Source: Mycolicibacterium fluoranthenivorans
Lineage (GTDB): Bacteria > Actinomycetota > Actinomycetes > Mycobacteriales > Mycobacteriaceae
Direction of reading: 5' to 3'
DNA: 64,000 nucleotides
NCBI RefSeq assembly: GCF_011758805.1
Contig: NZ_JAANOW010000002.1
Coordinates: 868,001 to 932,000 of the forward strand
The first letter of the stretch is position 1. Each line of letters starts with the position of its first letter. Shown here piece after piece: positions 1 through 9,940 of the stretch. A model generated the notes under the pieces. That model worked only from the letters and a program-made list of their open reading frames with translations, ran no database searches and was not told the DNA's origin. The translations under genes were made by a program, and so were the position numbers.

Positions 1-235
1 CTTCTTCGATGACACCGGTCACGTCGTGAAGACGCTGCAGGGGTTACTCGTGGTGTTGCAGGACGGCGGCTACCACGAGACGGAGATCGTGCGGTGGCTG
101 TTCACCCCGGACCCGTCCTTGACCATCAGCCGGGACGGCAGCACCGAACGGCAGCCCAACGCGCGACCGGTGGATGCCCTGCACTCGCATCAGGCCCGCG
201 AGGTCATCCGGCGGGCTCAGGCGATGGCGTACTGA
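1..235 (+). CDS. Rv2175c-type DNA-binding regulatory protein, 3' end only
   Basis: The frame is open from base 2 and stops at 233-235, so only the last 77 or so residues are present. The tail (FFDDTGHVVKTLQGLL, then RWLFTPDPSLTISRDG, then NARPVDALHSHQAREV and a final AQAMAY) matches the C-terminus of M. tuberculosis Rv2175c, a small winged-helix DNA-binding protein known as a substrate of the kinase PknL. The N-terminal helix-turn-helix lies outside the window. A GTG at 26 could be mistaken for a start, but homology continues upstream of it. Its 3' end overlaps the convergent mptA by 32 bp, the same tail-to-tail arrangement as in M. tuberculosis. Confidence 0.9.
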   Translation, partial: FFDDTGHVVKTLQGLLVVLQDGGYHETEIVRWLFTPDPSLTISRDGSTERQPNARPVDALHSHQAREVIRRAQAMAY

Positions 236-1778
236 TCTCGGGTTCTCGGTCCTCCGGCGTGGTGGCCAGGAGTCGCCATGCGCCGACCGCGCACGCGGTG
301 GCCAACGCGACGTGGATCCACGAGTACATGCCGTGGGACCCATCGGGTTTGAAGATCACCATGATCCACGTCGAGAAGCCGGCGATCAGCGCGATCGCCG
401 CCCGGGACTGTGCGAGCGCCGACACCACGGCCAGCGGCCAGGTGTAGTACCAGGGCAGCGCGGCCGGCACGAACAGCACGACGACCAGCATCGCCAGCCC
501 GATACCGGTCAACGCCTCGCGGTCGTCATGGCGGAATCGCCACCACAGCAGGGGCAGCGCGATCGCGATGACGGCGACGCCGGCGATTCGCGTGACGTCC
601 AGCACGGCGTAGAAGTTGATCGGGACGAACAGCCCGCCAACGGTGTTGATGATGTTGGCGGTGGCCGTCGGAATGGTCAGCCAGTTGATGATCTTCACCG
701 ACCCGGCCAGCGCGGTGAGCCAGCCCAGGCCGACACCGGCGAGCCAGGACAGCACGGCGAACACGGCCACGAAGATCGCCCCCGAGGCCGCCGTCGCCAC
801 CGTGAACGCCTTGACCGGGCCGTACCCGCGCCGACTGCGCAGCTGCCGGGTCCACACCCAGACCATGAAGGGCAACGCGATTCCCGCGGTGGCTTTCACC
901 GCCACGGCGATGGCGATCAGGCTCACCCCCCACACCGGGCGGCCGCCGAAGGTCAGGGCGATGGCGGCCATCATCAGGCCCACCATCAGCATCTCGTTGT
1001 GCACACCACCCATCAGATGAATGATCACCAGCGGGTTGAGCACGCAGATCCACAGCGCGACCGCGCCGTTGGCGCCGACGTGGCGGGCCACCCGCGGGGC
1101 GGCCCAGATCAGCAGGGCGAGTCCGGGAAGCATGCACAGCCGCAGCAACATCGTGCCCTCGACGACGTGATTGCCGACGACCATCGTGACGAATTTCGCC
1201 ACCAGGATGAAAGCCGGCCCGTAGGGCGCGGTGGTGGTGGTCCAGATGGGGGAGACGTTGTCCAGCAAGGAGTTCGGATTGTCGATGGGGCCGACCAGAT
1301 ACGGGTCCAATCCGTCGCGCAGCAACGCGCCCTGAGCCAGATACGAATAGGTGTCGCGGCTGAACACCGGAACGCTCAACAGCAGGGGAAGCAACCAGAA
1401 CCCGGTGGTCGCCAGCATCGTGTATTCCGAAACGCCCCCCGATTGCTGTGCTCCGGCCCGCCGCTCGACCACCCGCCGGCCCAGACCCAGCCACGCGATG
1501 AGCATCAGCGCCACACCGCCCCACAGCAGCACCGACGACAGCACCAGGCCGTGCCCGAACCGTAGCCAGGACAGATGCAGGGACTCCAGCAGGGGATCGT
1601 GCAGCCGGGTGCTGCCCGCACCCAGGCCACCCGCGGTGATCAAGACCGCACCCAGGAAGCCCAACCGCGCCGGACCGGCCTCGGGCGAGGCCGCGAACAA
1701 CAGCAGGCGGGCCAGGTGTCGGCGCAGTGCGCCCGCGAGCCCGTCCGGTGCGTGGCCGATCGTCGTCGGGGTGGTCAT
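204..1778 (-). CDS. mptA: alpha-1,6-mannosyltransferase MptA (GT-C fold)
   Basis: The 524-residue product is a polytopic GT-C glycosyltransferase of the MptA family. It uses polyprenyl-phosphate-mannose to extend the alpha-1,6-mannan core of lipomannan and lipoarabinomannan on the outer face of the membrane. There are about a dozen hydrophobic segments, and the loop after an early segment carries VFSRDTYSYLAQGALLRDG, the acidic motif typical of the family. The ATG at 1778 lies 4 bp after the idsA2 stop, so the two genes are co-transcribed. Length is close to the M. tuberculosis protein (about 516 residues). Longer upstream frames would run back into idsA2 and are not credible. Confidence 0.93.
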   Translation of the reverse strand: MTTPTTIGHAPDGLAGALRRHLARLLLFAASPEAGPARLGFLGAVLITAGGLGAGSTRLHDPLLESLHLSWLRFGHGLVLSSVLLWGGVALMLIAWLGLGRRVVERRAGAQQSGGVSEYTMLATTGFWLLPLLLSVPVFSRDTYSYLAQGALLRDGLDPYLVGPIDNPNSLLDNVSPIWTTTTAPYGPAFILVAKFVTMVVGNHVVEGTMLLRLCMLPGLALLIWAAPRVARHVGANGAVALWICVLNPLVIIHLMGGVHNEMLMVGLMMAAIALTFGGRPVWGVSLIAIAVAVKATAGIALPFMVWVWTRQLRSRRGYGPVKAFTVATAASGAIFVAVFAVLSWLAGVGLGWLTALAGSVKIINWLTIPTATANIINTVGGLFVPINFYAVLDVTRIAGVAVIAIALPLLWWRFRHDDREALTGIGLAMLVVVLFVPAALPWYYTWPLAVVSALAQSRAAIALIAGFSTWIMVIFKPDGSHGMYSWIHVALATACAVGAWRLLATTPEDREPEISTPSPEPAG

Positions 1779-1782
1779 GCTC

Positions 1783-2997
<1,215 letters not shown>

Positions 2998-3669
2998 TCA
3001 GTCCTGACCGACCTTCGGCGACTGGTCACGCGCCATCCACGCGACGGCGCCGATGATCCCGGCCACCACGAACGAGCCGACGGTGAGCCAGATCGCGGCG
3101 CCGGTGAACGAGCGCGCGCTCGGGTCGGTGTAGCGCGCCTGCGCGTTCATCGTGGTCACGATGCCGGGTTTGAGCTTCCACTCGACGACATCGCTGGAAA
3201 CCTGGTCGCCGTTGGTGGAGGTCACCTCACCGGGGAACGACACGCTCATCGACACGTCCGCGTCGGGGTCGTTGAGCGTCGTCAGATCGACCCGGCCCTC
3301 CAGGATCACCAACTCGCCGGCGCGCCGCAGCGAGATGTCCACCCCCGCGGCGTCCCGGTTCATATTGGCCAGCTGCGGGAGCTCGGCGAACGTGAGGTCG
3401 GAGAACACCGCCTGCGAGCCCACATAGTCGCCGCGGTCGTATTGCGAGATGGCCACTTTGTTGCTGAACGGCAGGGTGTTGAGCAGCTGCGGGCCTTTGT
3501 CGTCGGCGTTGCGCGCTTTGGCCGCGGCCACGATCTGGCCGGACACCCGGTCGTCGGGGGACACGGTGATCGAGGTCCGCACCCGGACGCACCCGACGGC
3601 CAGCGGCGTCAGGATCAGCAACAGCAGGACCAGGGCCCGCGCCCGTCGGTGGGGGTGCCTCGATCTCAT
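2998..3669 (-). CDS. lppM: lipoprotein LppM
   Basis: The 223-residue product has an N-terminal signal with Arg-rich start, hydrophobic stretch and lipobox LAVGC, so it should be lipid-anchored outside the membrane. The body (for example SQAVFSDLTFAELPQLANMN and DAAGVDISLRRAGELVILEG) matches LppM of M. tuberculosis, a mycobacterial lipoprotein with a lipid-binding domain implicated in phagosomal trafficking. A second hydrophobic segment near the C-terminus (AAIWLTVGSFVVAGIIGAVA) ends in a short basic tail. I chose the ATG at 3669 because it sits directly before the signal peptide; an upstream in-frame ATG at 3723 would add a non-signal-like extension. Confidence 0.88.
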   Translation of the reverse strand: MRSRHPHRRARALVLLLLILTPLAVGCVRVRTSITVSPDDRVSGQIVAAAKARNADDKGPQLLNTLPFSNKVAISQYDRGDYVGSQAVFSDLTFAELPQLANMNRDAAGVDISLRRAGELVILEGRVDLTTLNDPDADVSMSVSFPGEVTSTNGDQVSSDVVEWKLKPGIVTTMNAQARYTDPSARSFTGAAIWLTVGSFVVAGIIGAVAWMARDQSPKVGQD

Positions 3670-3703
3670 CGGGTTCGTTGCGGCGAGCAGGTGCGGCACC
3701 CGG

Positions 3704-4321
3704 TCATCGTGCCAGACCGGCACCGTCGAGGGGCAGCGACCGGCCCAGGATGGCGAAGGCCCGCGGATCGCCGGCGAAGTGGTAGCCCCGGATCACATCG
3801 GTGAAACCGAGCCTGCGGTACAGCCGCCAGGCCCTGTTGGCCTCACCGTTGATCTCCGGTGTGGACAGCAGGACATGGGTCTCGTCGCGGCCGGCCAGCA
3901 GTCGGCGCGCCAGCGCCTCGCCCAGTCCACGGCCCTGGACGCGGGGGTGGATATGCAGTTCGGTGAGCTCGAAGTAGCTCGACATCAGGGCATTGACGTG
4001 GGCTTGGTCGACGCCGACGCGTCGCAGCCCCTGCACCACCTGCTGCTGCCACCACTGATCGGGTGCGCCGCAGTAGCCGTAGGCGATGCCGACCAGGTCG
4101 CCGGAGTCCGGGTCGGGGGTGCCGTCGGGGCCGGCTGGCGCGGCGGTATCGATGGCCGCCACCCCTTTCCAGCCCGGACGCCGGCTGTGCTCCAACCACA
4201 TCGAGGCGCGCTGGTTCTCGGTGCCGCGGGGATAGCGCATCGCATCGACATAGACCGAGAGGGCCTCGTCGAGTCGCCGCTGCATCGTCGCAGGCGACAG
4301 ATCCACCAGATACGTCGCCAA
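3704..4321 (-). CDS. GNAT-family N-acetyltransferase (Rv2170 type)
   Basis: This 205-residue protein is a GCN5-related acetyltransferase similar in length and sequence to M. tuberculosis Rv2170. The acetyl-CoA binding segment is visible as LTELHIHPRVQGRGLGEALA (R/QxxGxG/A type), followed by WRLYRRLGF near the C-terminus. I chose the TTG at 4321, with GAAGGG about 5-10 bases upstream, giving MATYLVDLSP; the frame is open further upstream but that part is not protein-like and overlaps the divergent promoter region. The gene lies just upstream of lppM on the same strand with a 34-bp gap, so the two are probably co-transcribed. The substrate cannot be deduced from sequence. Confidence 0.86.
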   Translation of the reverse strand: MATYLVDLSPATMQRRLDEALSVYVDAMRYPRGTENQRASMWLEHSRRPGWKGVAAIDTAAPAGPDGTPDPDSGDLVGIAYGYCGAPDQWWQQQVVQGLRRVGVDQAHVNALMSSYFELTELHIHPRVQGRGLGEALARRLLAGRDETHVLLSTPEINGEANRAWRLYRRLGFTDVIRGYHFAGDPRAFAILGRSLPLDGAGLAR

Positions 4322-4579
4322 CGGGTGCCCTTCGCGGTCTGGGTGTGTTCGGACTCCTCCATTATCGGATGCCGGTCCCGCGCGGCGGCGTTCCGGGGGT
4401 GTGGCATGGGTGCTGAACAGGTTTGGGTGTTCGACGTCATAGAATCGTCGGTCAAGTAGGTGGTACGGGTCAGATCGACCTCGTATCATGGTTATTAAGC
4501 GTCCGTACGCGCGGACGTAATCGACTTGACGACATGGCCGCGGCTGCAACGACGCTGCATCGATCCTGAGGAGGGACGG
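4322..4579. promoter_or_regulatory. divergent intergenic region, GNAT gene / DUF3040 gene
   Basis: This 258-bp stretch separates two divergently transcribed genes and must hold both promoters. On the plus strand TATCAT at 4484-4489 is a possible -10 element without a clear -35. An inverted repeat CGTCCG-N6-CGGACG lies at 4500-4517. No convincing coding frame is present. Confidence 0.45.
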
Positions 4580-4984
4580 ATGCCACTCTCCGATCATGAG
4601 CAGCGCATGCTCGACCAGATCGAGAGCGCGTTGTACGCCGAGGACCCCAAGTTCGCCTCGAGCGTCCGGGGTGGCACGTTGCGTGCCCCATCGACCCGCC
4701 GCCGGCTGCAGGGCGCGGCGCTGTTCGTGATCGGGCTGGCCCTGCTGGTGTCGGGTGTGGCGTTCAAGGCCACCATGATCGGCAGCTTCCCGGTCCTGTC
4801 GGTGATCGGCTTCGTGCTGATGTTCGGTGGCGTGGTGTACGCGGTCACCGGTCCGCGGGTGGCCGGCCTGCGGGACAAGTCGGCTCCGGCCGGCGGTTCG
4901 GCCCGCGGTAAGCGAGGCAAGAGCGGCGGTGGCTCGTTCACCAGCCGGATGGAGGATCGTTTCCGGCGTCGTTTCGACGAGTGA
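4580..4984 (+). CDS. DUF3040 membrane protein (Rv2169c type)
   Basis: The 134-residue product starts MPLSDHEQRMLDQIESALYA, the signature of DUF3040 proteins. Two hydrophobic segments follow (ALFVIGLALLVSGVAF and GSFPVLSVIGFVLMFGGVVY), then a basic, Gly-Lys-Arg-rich cytoplasmic tail. It corresponds to M. tuberculosis Rv2169c, which also sits just upstream of mraZ. GAGGAGGGACGG immediately before the ATG at 4580 is a strong ribosome-binding site and fixes the start. A clear intrinsic terminator follows. Function is unknown; the position before the dcw cluster is conserved but the terminator separates it transcriptionally. Confidence 0.9.
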   Translation: MPLSDHEQRMLDQIESALYAEDPKFASSVRGGTLRAPSTRRRLQGAALFVIGLALLVSGVAFKATMIGSFPVLSVIGFVLMFGGVVYAVTGPRVAGLRDKSAPAGGSARGKRGKSGGGSFTSRMEDRFRRRFDE

Positions 4985-4998
4985 CCGGTTCCGGTTCC

Positions 4999-5031
4999 GG
5001 GGCAGTTCCGTAAGGGACTGCCCCTTTTTTT
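4999..5031 (+). terminator. intrinsic terminator after the DUF3040 gene
   Basis: GGGGCAGT at 4999-5006 pairs perfectly with ACTGCCCC at 5017-5024 around a 10-nt loop. A run of seven T follows at 5025-5031. This is a canonical rho-independent terminator, unusually clean for a mycobacterium, 15 bases after the stop codon. Confidence 0.9.
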
Positions 5032-5331
5032 GTGCCTGGGAACGCCCGGCGTGTCGGCCGGGCGGGCTGTCGGCCAGGGCGGGCGCTGACCTTTCTCCCC
5101 ACTTTCCCCCACCCGGTCCTCGCACGCTCTGATCTGGGCTGACCTGTGCCTTCTTCTTCCAGGTGACCCCTGTGGGTGCTGGTCGGTGGCATCGGGTGGG
5201 TGTCAGAGTGGGCCGAGGTGGGGTATGCGATCAAGTTCGTGGCAGCAAATGGCGCTTAGTGGGGGAAAGTGGGGTAAAGTGGCAGTCAACGGAGCGGCCG
5301 GGGCTCCGGAGGGGTGCTGGGAGGTGGCGAG
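5032..5331 (+). promoter_or_regulatory. mraZ upstream region with MraZ-box repeats
   Basis: This 300-bp non-coding region drives the dcw cluster. At 5256-5285 there are three tandem 10-bp repeats, TTAGTGGGGG, AAAGTGGGGT and AAAGTGGCAG, matching the GTGGG-type direct repeats with 10-bp spacing that MraZ binds in front of its own gene. A perfect reverse-complement copy of 16 bases (CCCCACTTTCCCCCAC at 5097-5112 against 5259-5274) lies about 160 bp upstream. The mraZ ribosome-binding site GGGAGG sits 8 bases before the ATG. I could not place -10 and -35 elements with confidence. Confidence 0.8.
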
Positions 5332-5766
5332 ATGTTTCTCGGCACCTACACGCCCAAGCTCGACGACAAGGGGCGACTGACGTTGCCCGCCAAGTTCCGC
5401 GACGCACTGGCAGGAGGGTTGATGGTCACCAAGAGTCAGGACCGCAGCCTTGCCGTCTATCCACGTGCGGCGTTCGAATCGATGATCATCGAGCTCGACG
5501 AGAAGGCGCGGCGGGGCAGCCCGCAGGAACGTGCCTACGTCCGCAACCTGGCAGCCGGAACCGACGAACAACACCCCGACGCGCAGGGCCGGATCACCCT
5601 GTCCGCCGAACACCGCCGCTACGCGAATCTCTCCCGGGAGTGCGTGGTGACCGGTTCGATTCGCTTCCTGGAGATCTGGGACGCGCAAGCGTGGCAGGAA
5701 TACCAGGACACCCACGAAGAGACTTTCTCCGCGGCCAGCGATGACACTCTTCGCGACATTCTCTGA
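5332..5766 (+). CDS. mraZ: transcriptional regulator MraZ
   Basis: The 144-residue product [22 protein letters not shown] is MraZ, a ring-forming DNA-binding protein with two SpoVT-AbrB-like halves. The first half carries [13 protein letters not shown] near residues 11-23 and the second [16 protein letters not shown] near residues 83-98. It binds direct repeats upstream of itself and regulates the dcw cluster; those repeats are visible at 5256-5285. The ATG at 5332 has GGGAGG at good spacing and gives the family length. Its 3' end overlaps the likely rsmH start by 26 bp. Confidence 0.96.
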   Translation: MFLGTYTPKLDDKGRLTLPAKFRDALAGGLMVTKSQDRSLAVYPRAAFESMIIELDEKARRGSPQERAYVRNLAAGTDEQHPDAQGRITLSAEHRRYANLSRECVVTGSIRFLEIWDAQAWQEYQDTHEETFSAASDDTLRDIL

Positions 5767-6886
5767 TCACGATGCCCGTGCAGCGTGGCCTCTGCCCGAA
5801 CCGGCCCTGGCGTACTTCCCCGACGCCAGGTCCATCACTTCGGACAGAGACCTCGCCCCACGGGCTCACCATCTCCAGCGCCGGGGGGTCCAGGTGTCCG
5901 ACAACCGCACGCCTGAGGACAGCGCCGCTCACGGCCACGTTCCGGTCCTGATCGACCGCTGCGTCGAACTGCTCGCGCCCGCACTGACCCGCCGGCATGC
6001 CGATGGCACCGGCGCCGTGCTGGTGGACGCGACCCTCGGCGCGGGCGGGCACTCGCACCGTTTTCTCACCGACTTCCCGGGATTGCGGGTGGTGGGCCTG
6101 GATCGGGATCCCAACGCCCTGGCGATCGCCACCGCCCGGCTCGCACCGTTCGGCGACCGGATGACGTTCGTCCGGACCCGCTACGACGGGTACTGGGACG
6201 ATCGGGATGAAGCCGAGGTCGATGCGGTGCTCTTCGATCTCGGGGTGTCGTCCATGCAGCTGGATCGCGCCGAGCGCGGGTTCTCCTATGCACAGGACGC
6301 TCCGCTGGACATGCGGATGGACCCCGACGCGCCGTTGACCGCGGCCGAGATTCTCAACACCTACGACGAGAAGGCGCTGGCCCGGATACTGCGCGAGTAC
6401 GGCGAGGAGAAGTTCGCCGGCCGTATCGCCGGTCGCATCGTGCGGCGGCGGGATCGTGAACCCCTGCGCACCACCGGCGAACTGGTCGAACTGCTGTACG
6501 AGGCGATTCCGGCTGCCACCCGGCGCACCGGAGGTCACCCCGCCAAGCGCACCTTCCAGGCACTGCGGGTCGCCGTCAACGCCGAGCTCGAGTCGCTCAG
6601 TGCCGCCATACCCGCGGCCCTGGACGCGCTGACCGGCGGCGGCCGGATCGCGGTGATGGCCTATCAGTCGCTGGAGGACCGGATCGTCAAGCGGCTGTTC
6701 GCCACCGCGACCGCGTCCCGTACCCCGCCCGGGCTGCCCGTCGAACTCCCGGGCTACGAAGCCGAGTTCGTCGCGTTGACCCGCGGTGCCGAACAGGCCG
6801 ATGCCGACGAGATCGCACGTAACCCGCGCAGCGCATCGGTGCGCCTGCGCGCGCTCGAAAAGGTCGCCGGAAAGGATGACTCATGA
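5741..6886 (+). CDS. rsmH: 16S rRNA (cytosine1402-N4)-methyltransferase RsmH
   Basis: RsmH (MraW) methylates N4 of C1402 in 16S rRNA using S-adenosylmethionine. The SAM-binding motif [11 protein letters not shown] lies near residue 90, and [19 protein letters not shown] and [17 protein letters not shown] are family signatures. The ATG at 5741 inside mraZ gives 381 residues. I prefer it because the N-terminal stretch [17 protein letters not shown] resembles that of M. tuberculosis Rv2165c; the GTG at 5894 (VSDNRTPED) is a shorter alternative starting just before the catalytic domain. The stop overlaps the next start as ATGA. Confidence 0.94.
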   Translation: MTLFATFSDHDARAAWPLPEPALAYFPDARSITSDRDLAPRAHHLQRRGVQVSDNRTPEDSAAHGHVPVLIDRCVELLAPALTRRHADGTGAVLVDATLGAGGHSHRFLTDFPGLRVVGLDRDPNALAIATARLAPFGDRMTFVRTRYDGYWDDRDEAEVDAVLFDLGVSSMQLDRAERGFSYAQDAPLDMRMDPDAPLTAAEILNTYDEKALARILREYGEEKFAGRIAGRIVRRRDREPLRTTGELVELLYEAIPAATRRTGGHPAKRTFQALRVAVNAELESLSAAIPAALDALTGGGRIAVMAYQSLEDRIVKRLFATATASRTPPGLPVELPGYEAEFVALTRGAEQADADEIARNPRSASVRLRALEKVAGKDDS

Positions 6887-7941
6887 AGGCCAAGCGAACC
6901 GCACCGGTGCGCGGCACCGATGAGCGCCGGCGCAGCAACCCCAAGAAGAAGGCGCAGGACGGCAAGAAGCAGCCGGAGCAGCAGCCCCGGCGGCGAAACG
7001 CCCGCCGACCGGCACCCGAACAGCGCACGCACCGGCCGCAGCGGTCGGCACCGCAGACCAGCCCGATTCCGCGGTCCGCCCCCGCGCCGACCATGGCCAA
7101 GAGCGCCAAGCAGGCCAAGGCCCGGGCAAAGGCGCGGAAAGCCAAGGCTCCCAAGGTCGTCCGGATCCCGCTGCGGGAACGGCTGATCACCCGGCTGGCC
7201 TCGATCGAGTTGAACCCGCGCGCCATGGTGGCGCGGGTGCCGTTCGTGGTGCTCGTGATCGGCGCACTGGGCATCGGTCTGGGAATGACGTTGTGGTTGT
7301 CCACCGACGCGGCCGAGCGGTCCTACCAGCTCGGCCACGCACGGCAGCTGAACCAGGCCTTGCTGCAGCAGAAGGAGGGCCTCGAACGCGATGTACTGGA
7401 GGCTCAGGCCGCCCCCGCACTGGCCGAGGCGGCCCGCAACCTCGGCATGATCCCGTCGCGTGACACCGCCCACCTGGTGCAGGATCCGACCGGGAACTGG
7501 ATGGTGGTCGGCACACCCAAGCCGGCCGAGGGCGTTCCGCCACCGCCGCTGAACATCCCGCTGCCCGACGACAATCCGGCGACGGCAGCACCCGCCCGGC
7601 CCGCCGCATCCGCCGTGCCGGCCGCGCCGACCCCGGCCCCGGTCCCGCCCGGACCGCGAGTCGTGGATCCCCGTGAGGTCGTCGTCCGGCTCCCCGAGAC
7701 CCCTACGGTCGCGCCGGCCGTCCCGCTCGCCGCCGTCCCGCCGGTCACCGTCCCGGTGGTGCCCGCCGCGCCCGCGCCCGCACCCGAAGTCCTGGCCCCG
7801 GCCGCGCCGGAGGCCGTGCCGCCCGCGGTGCCGGTTGACGGAGCGCCGCACCTGGCCGCCCCGCAGATCCCGGCGCAGCCCGGCCCGGCCGGCGGGGTCG
7901 AACAGGCGGCCCCGGCCGCGCCATTGGGCGCACCGGCATGA
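6883..7941 (+). CDS. ftsL: FtsL-like proline-rich division membrane protein (Rv2164c type)
   Basis: This 352-residue protein has a long basic, Pro/Gln/Arg-rich cytoplasmic N-terminus (residues 1-115), one transmembrane helix (about 118-140), a short coiled-coil-like segment ([20 protein letters not shown]), and a long Ala-Pro-Val-rich extracytoplasmic tail. It sits between rsmH and pbpB where ftsL lies in other bacteria and corresponds to M. tuberculosis Rv2164c, described as the mycobacterial FtsL. FtsL links FtsB and FtsQ to the FtsW-FtsI septal synthase. The low-complexity tail is much longer than in classical FtsL. ATGA overlaps on both sides imply translational coupling. Confidence 0.85.
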   Translation: MKAKRTAPVRGTDERRRSNPKKKAQDGKKQPEQQPRRRNARRPAPEQRTHRPQRSAPQTSPIPRSAPAPTMAKSAKQAKARAKARKAKAPKVVRIPLRERLITRLASIELNPRAMVARVPFVVLVIGALGIGLGMTLWLSTDAAERSYQLGHARQLNQALLQQKEGLERDVLEAQAAPALAEAARNLGMIPSRDTAHLVQDPTGNWMVVGTPKPAEGVPPPPLNIPLPDDNPATAAPARPAASAVPAAPTPAPVPPGPRVVDPREVVVRLPETPTVAPAVPLAAVPPVTVPVVPAAPAPAPEVLAPAAPEAVPPAVPVDGAPHLAAPQIPAQPGPAGGVEQAAPAAPLGAPA

Positions 7942-9887
7942 TCGGCCGCAAGAAGAAGTCGGCCCAGCCCGCCAAGCCCGCCAAGCGGCGCGCCCCGGCC
8001 ACCCGTCCAGCTCCCACCCAGGAGCATGCGGCCACCGAGCGGCGTATCCGTCAGCCCTTCAAGCCCGGCGGCGAGACCAGTTCGCGCAGTTCGTCGTTCG
8101 TCTTCCGGCATCGCGTCGGCAATGTCGTCATCTTCCTGGTCCTGGTGGTCGCCGCCGCCCAGCTGTTCAACCTGCAGATCTCCAATGCGGCGGGCCTGCG
8201 CGCCGAAGCGCTCGGCCAGCTGAAGGTCACTGATGTGCAGAAGGCCGTGCGCGGCAGCATCGTCGACCGCAATTTCGACAAGCTGGCGTTCACCATCGAG
8301 GCCCGCGCGCTGACCTTCCAGCCCACCAAGGTGCAGAAACAACTGGCCGACGCCAAGGCCGCCGATCCCGATGCACCGGATCCAGCGCAGCGCCTGCGGG
8401 CGATCGCCAAGGAGGTCGCGACCCGGCTGAACGACAAGCCGGACGAGGCCACCCTGCTCAAGAAGCTCAGTGGCAAGGACTCTTTCGTCTACCTGGCCCG
8501 CTCGGTGGACCCCGCCGTCGCCGACGCCATCACCACCAAGTTCCGCGAGGTCGGCACCGAACGCCAGGACATCCGGCAGTACCCGGGCGGATCGTTGGCC
8601 GCGAACGTCGTCGGCGGCATCGACTGGGACGGGCACGGTCTGCTCGGCCTGGAGGACTCCTACGACGCCAAGCTGTCCGGCACCGACGGTTCGGTGACCT
8701 ACGACCGTGGCTCCGACGGGGTGATGATCCCGGGCAGCATGCGTAACAAGCACGACGCCGTCAACGGCTCGTCGGTGCAGCTGACGCTGGACGACGACAT
8801 CCAATACTACGTGCAGCAGCAGGTGCAGGCGGCCAAGGACGCCTCGGGTGCCAACAACGTCTCGGCGCTGGTACTGGACGCGAAAACCGGTGAAGTGCTC
8901 GCGATGTCGAACGACAACACGTTCGACCCCAGCCAGGACATCGGCCGTCAGGGCGACCGGCAGATGGGCAACCCCGCGGTGTCCTCGCCGTTCGAACCCG
9001 GATCGGTCAACAAGATCATCACCGCGTCCACCGCGATCGAGCTGGGTCTGACCAATCCCGATGAGGTACTTCACGTTCCGGGCTCGATCGAGATGGGCGG
9101 TGTCACCGTGCGCGATGCATGGGCCCACGGTGTGATGCCCTACACGACGACAGGTGTGTTCGGTAAGTCCTCGAACGTCGGCACCCTGATGCTGGCCCAG
9201 CGGATCGGGCCGGAGCGCTTCAACGACATGCTGAGCAAGTTCGGCCTGGGGCAGCGCACCAATGTCGGGCTGCCCGGCGAGAGCTCCGGTCTGGTGCCGC
9301 CCATCGACCAATGGTCCGGCAGCTCGTTCGCGAACCTGCCTATCGGACAGGGCCTTTCGATGACCCTGCTGCAGATGACCGGGATGTATCAGGCGATCGC
9401 CAACGACGGGGTGCGCATTCCGCCGCGGATCATCAAGTCCGTCATCGCCGCCGACGGCAGTCGCGCCGACGAGCCGCAGCCCGACGGTATCCGGGTGGTC
9501 TCGCCGCAGACCGCGCAGACCGTGCGCAACATGCTGCGCGCCGTCGTGCAGAAGGATCCGCGCGGGATCCAGCAGGGCACCGGCTCCGGTGCCGCGGTGG
9601 AGGGCTACCAGATCGCCGGCAAGACCGGTACCGCCCAGCAGATCAATCCGGCGTGCGGGTGCTACTACGACGACCACTACTGGATCACCTTCGCCGGGAT
9701 GGCACCGGCGGACAATCCGCGCTACGTCGTCGGCATCATGGCCGACAATCCGCACCGGACGGCGGACGGACTGCCCGGCAACACGATGGCGCCGCTGTTC
9801 CACCACATCGCCGCGTGGCTGCTGCAGCGGGAGAACGTGCCGCTGTCCCCGGACCCGGGACCACCGCTGGTCCTGCAGGCCGACTGA
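7938..9887 (+). CDS. pbpB: septal peptidoglycan transpeptidase PbpB (FtsI, class B PBP)
   Basis: The 649-residue product is the division-specific class B penicillin-binding protein. A basic cytoplasmic tail precedes a single transmembrane anchor (VVIFLVLVVAAAQLFNL, about 63-79), then the pedestal domain, then the transpeptidase. Catalytic motifs are intact: SVNK with the nucleophile Ser356, SSN at 411-413 and KTG at 562-564. It cross-links peptidoglycan at the septum together with FtsW. The start overlaps ftsL as ATGA. The gap to murE is only 53 bp, whereas M. tuberculosis carries PE_PGRS38 and other genes at this point. Confidence 0.96.
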   Translation: MIGRKKKSAQPAKPAKRRAPATRPAPTQEHAATERRIRQPFKPGGETSSRSSSFVFRHRVGNVVIFLVLVVAAAQLFNLQISNAAGLRAEALGQLKVTDVQKAVRGSIVDRNFDKLAFTIEARALTFQPTKVQKQLADAKAADPDAPDPAQRLRAIAKEVATRLNDKPDEATLLKKLSGKDSFVYLARSVDPAVADAITTKFREVGTERQDIRQYPGGSLAANVVGGIDWDGHGLLGLEDSYDAKLSGTDGSVTYDRGSDGVMIPGSMRNKHDAVNGSSVQLTLDDDIQYYVQQQVQAAKDASGANNVSALVLDAKTGEVLAMSNDNTFDPSQDIGRQGDRQMGNPAVSSPFEPGSVNKIITASTAIELGLTNPDEVLHVPGSIEMGGVTVRDAWAHGVMPYTTTGVFGKSSNVGTLMLAQRIGPERFNDMLSKFGLGQRTNVGLPGESSGLVPPIDQWSGSSFANLPIGQGLSMTLLQMTGMYQAIANDGVRIPPRIIKSVIAADGSRADEPQPDGIRVVSPQTAQTVRNMLRAVVQKDPRGIQQGTGSGAAVEGYQIAGKTGTAQQINPACGCYYDDHYWITFAGMAPADNPRYVVGIMADNPHRTADGLPGNTMAPLFHHIAAWLLQRENVPLSPDPGPPLVLQAD

Positions 9888-9940
9888 GCCAGATCCACAC
9901 GTACGGTGGGCCATGACCTGACCGGTACTGTGGCAGGGCC

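Noticed and set aside
174..1565. Long open frame on the plus strand opposite mptA
   Set aside because: It is a GC-rich mirror of mptA, with no family features and a composition dominated by Arg, Gln and His. mptA is unambiguous in this interval.
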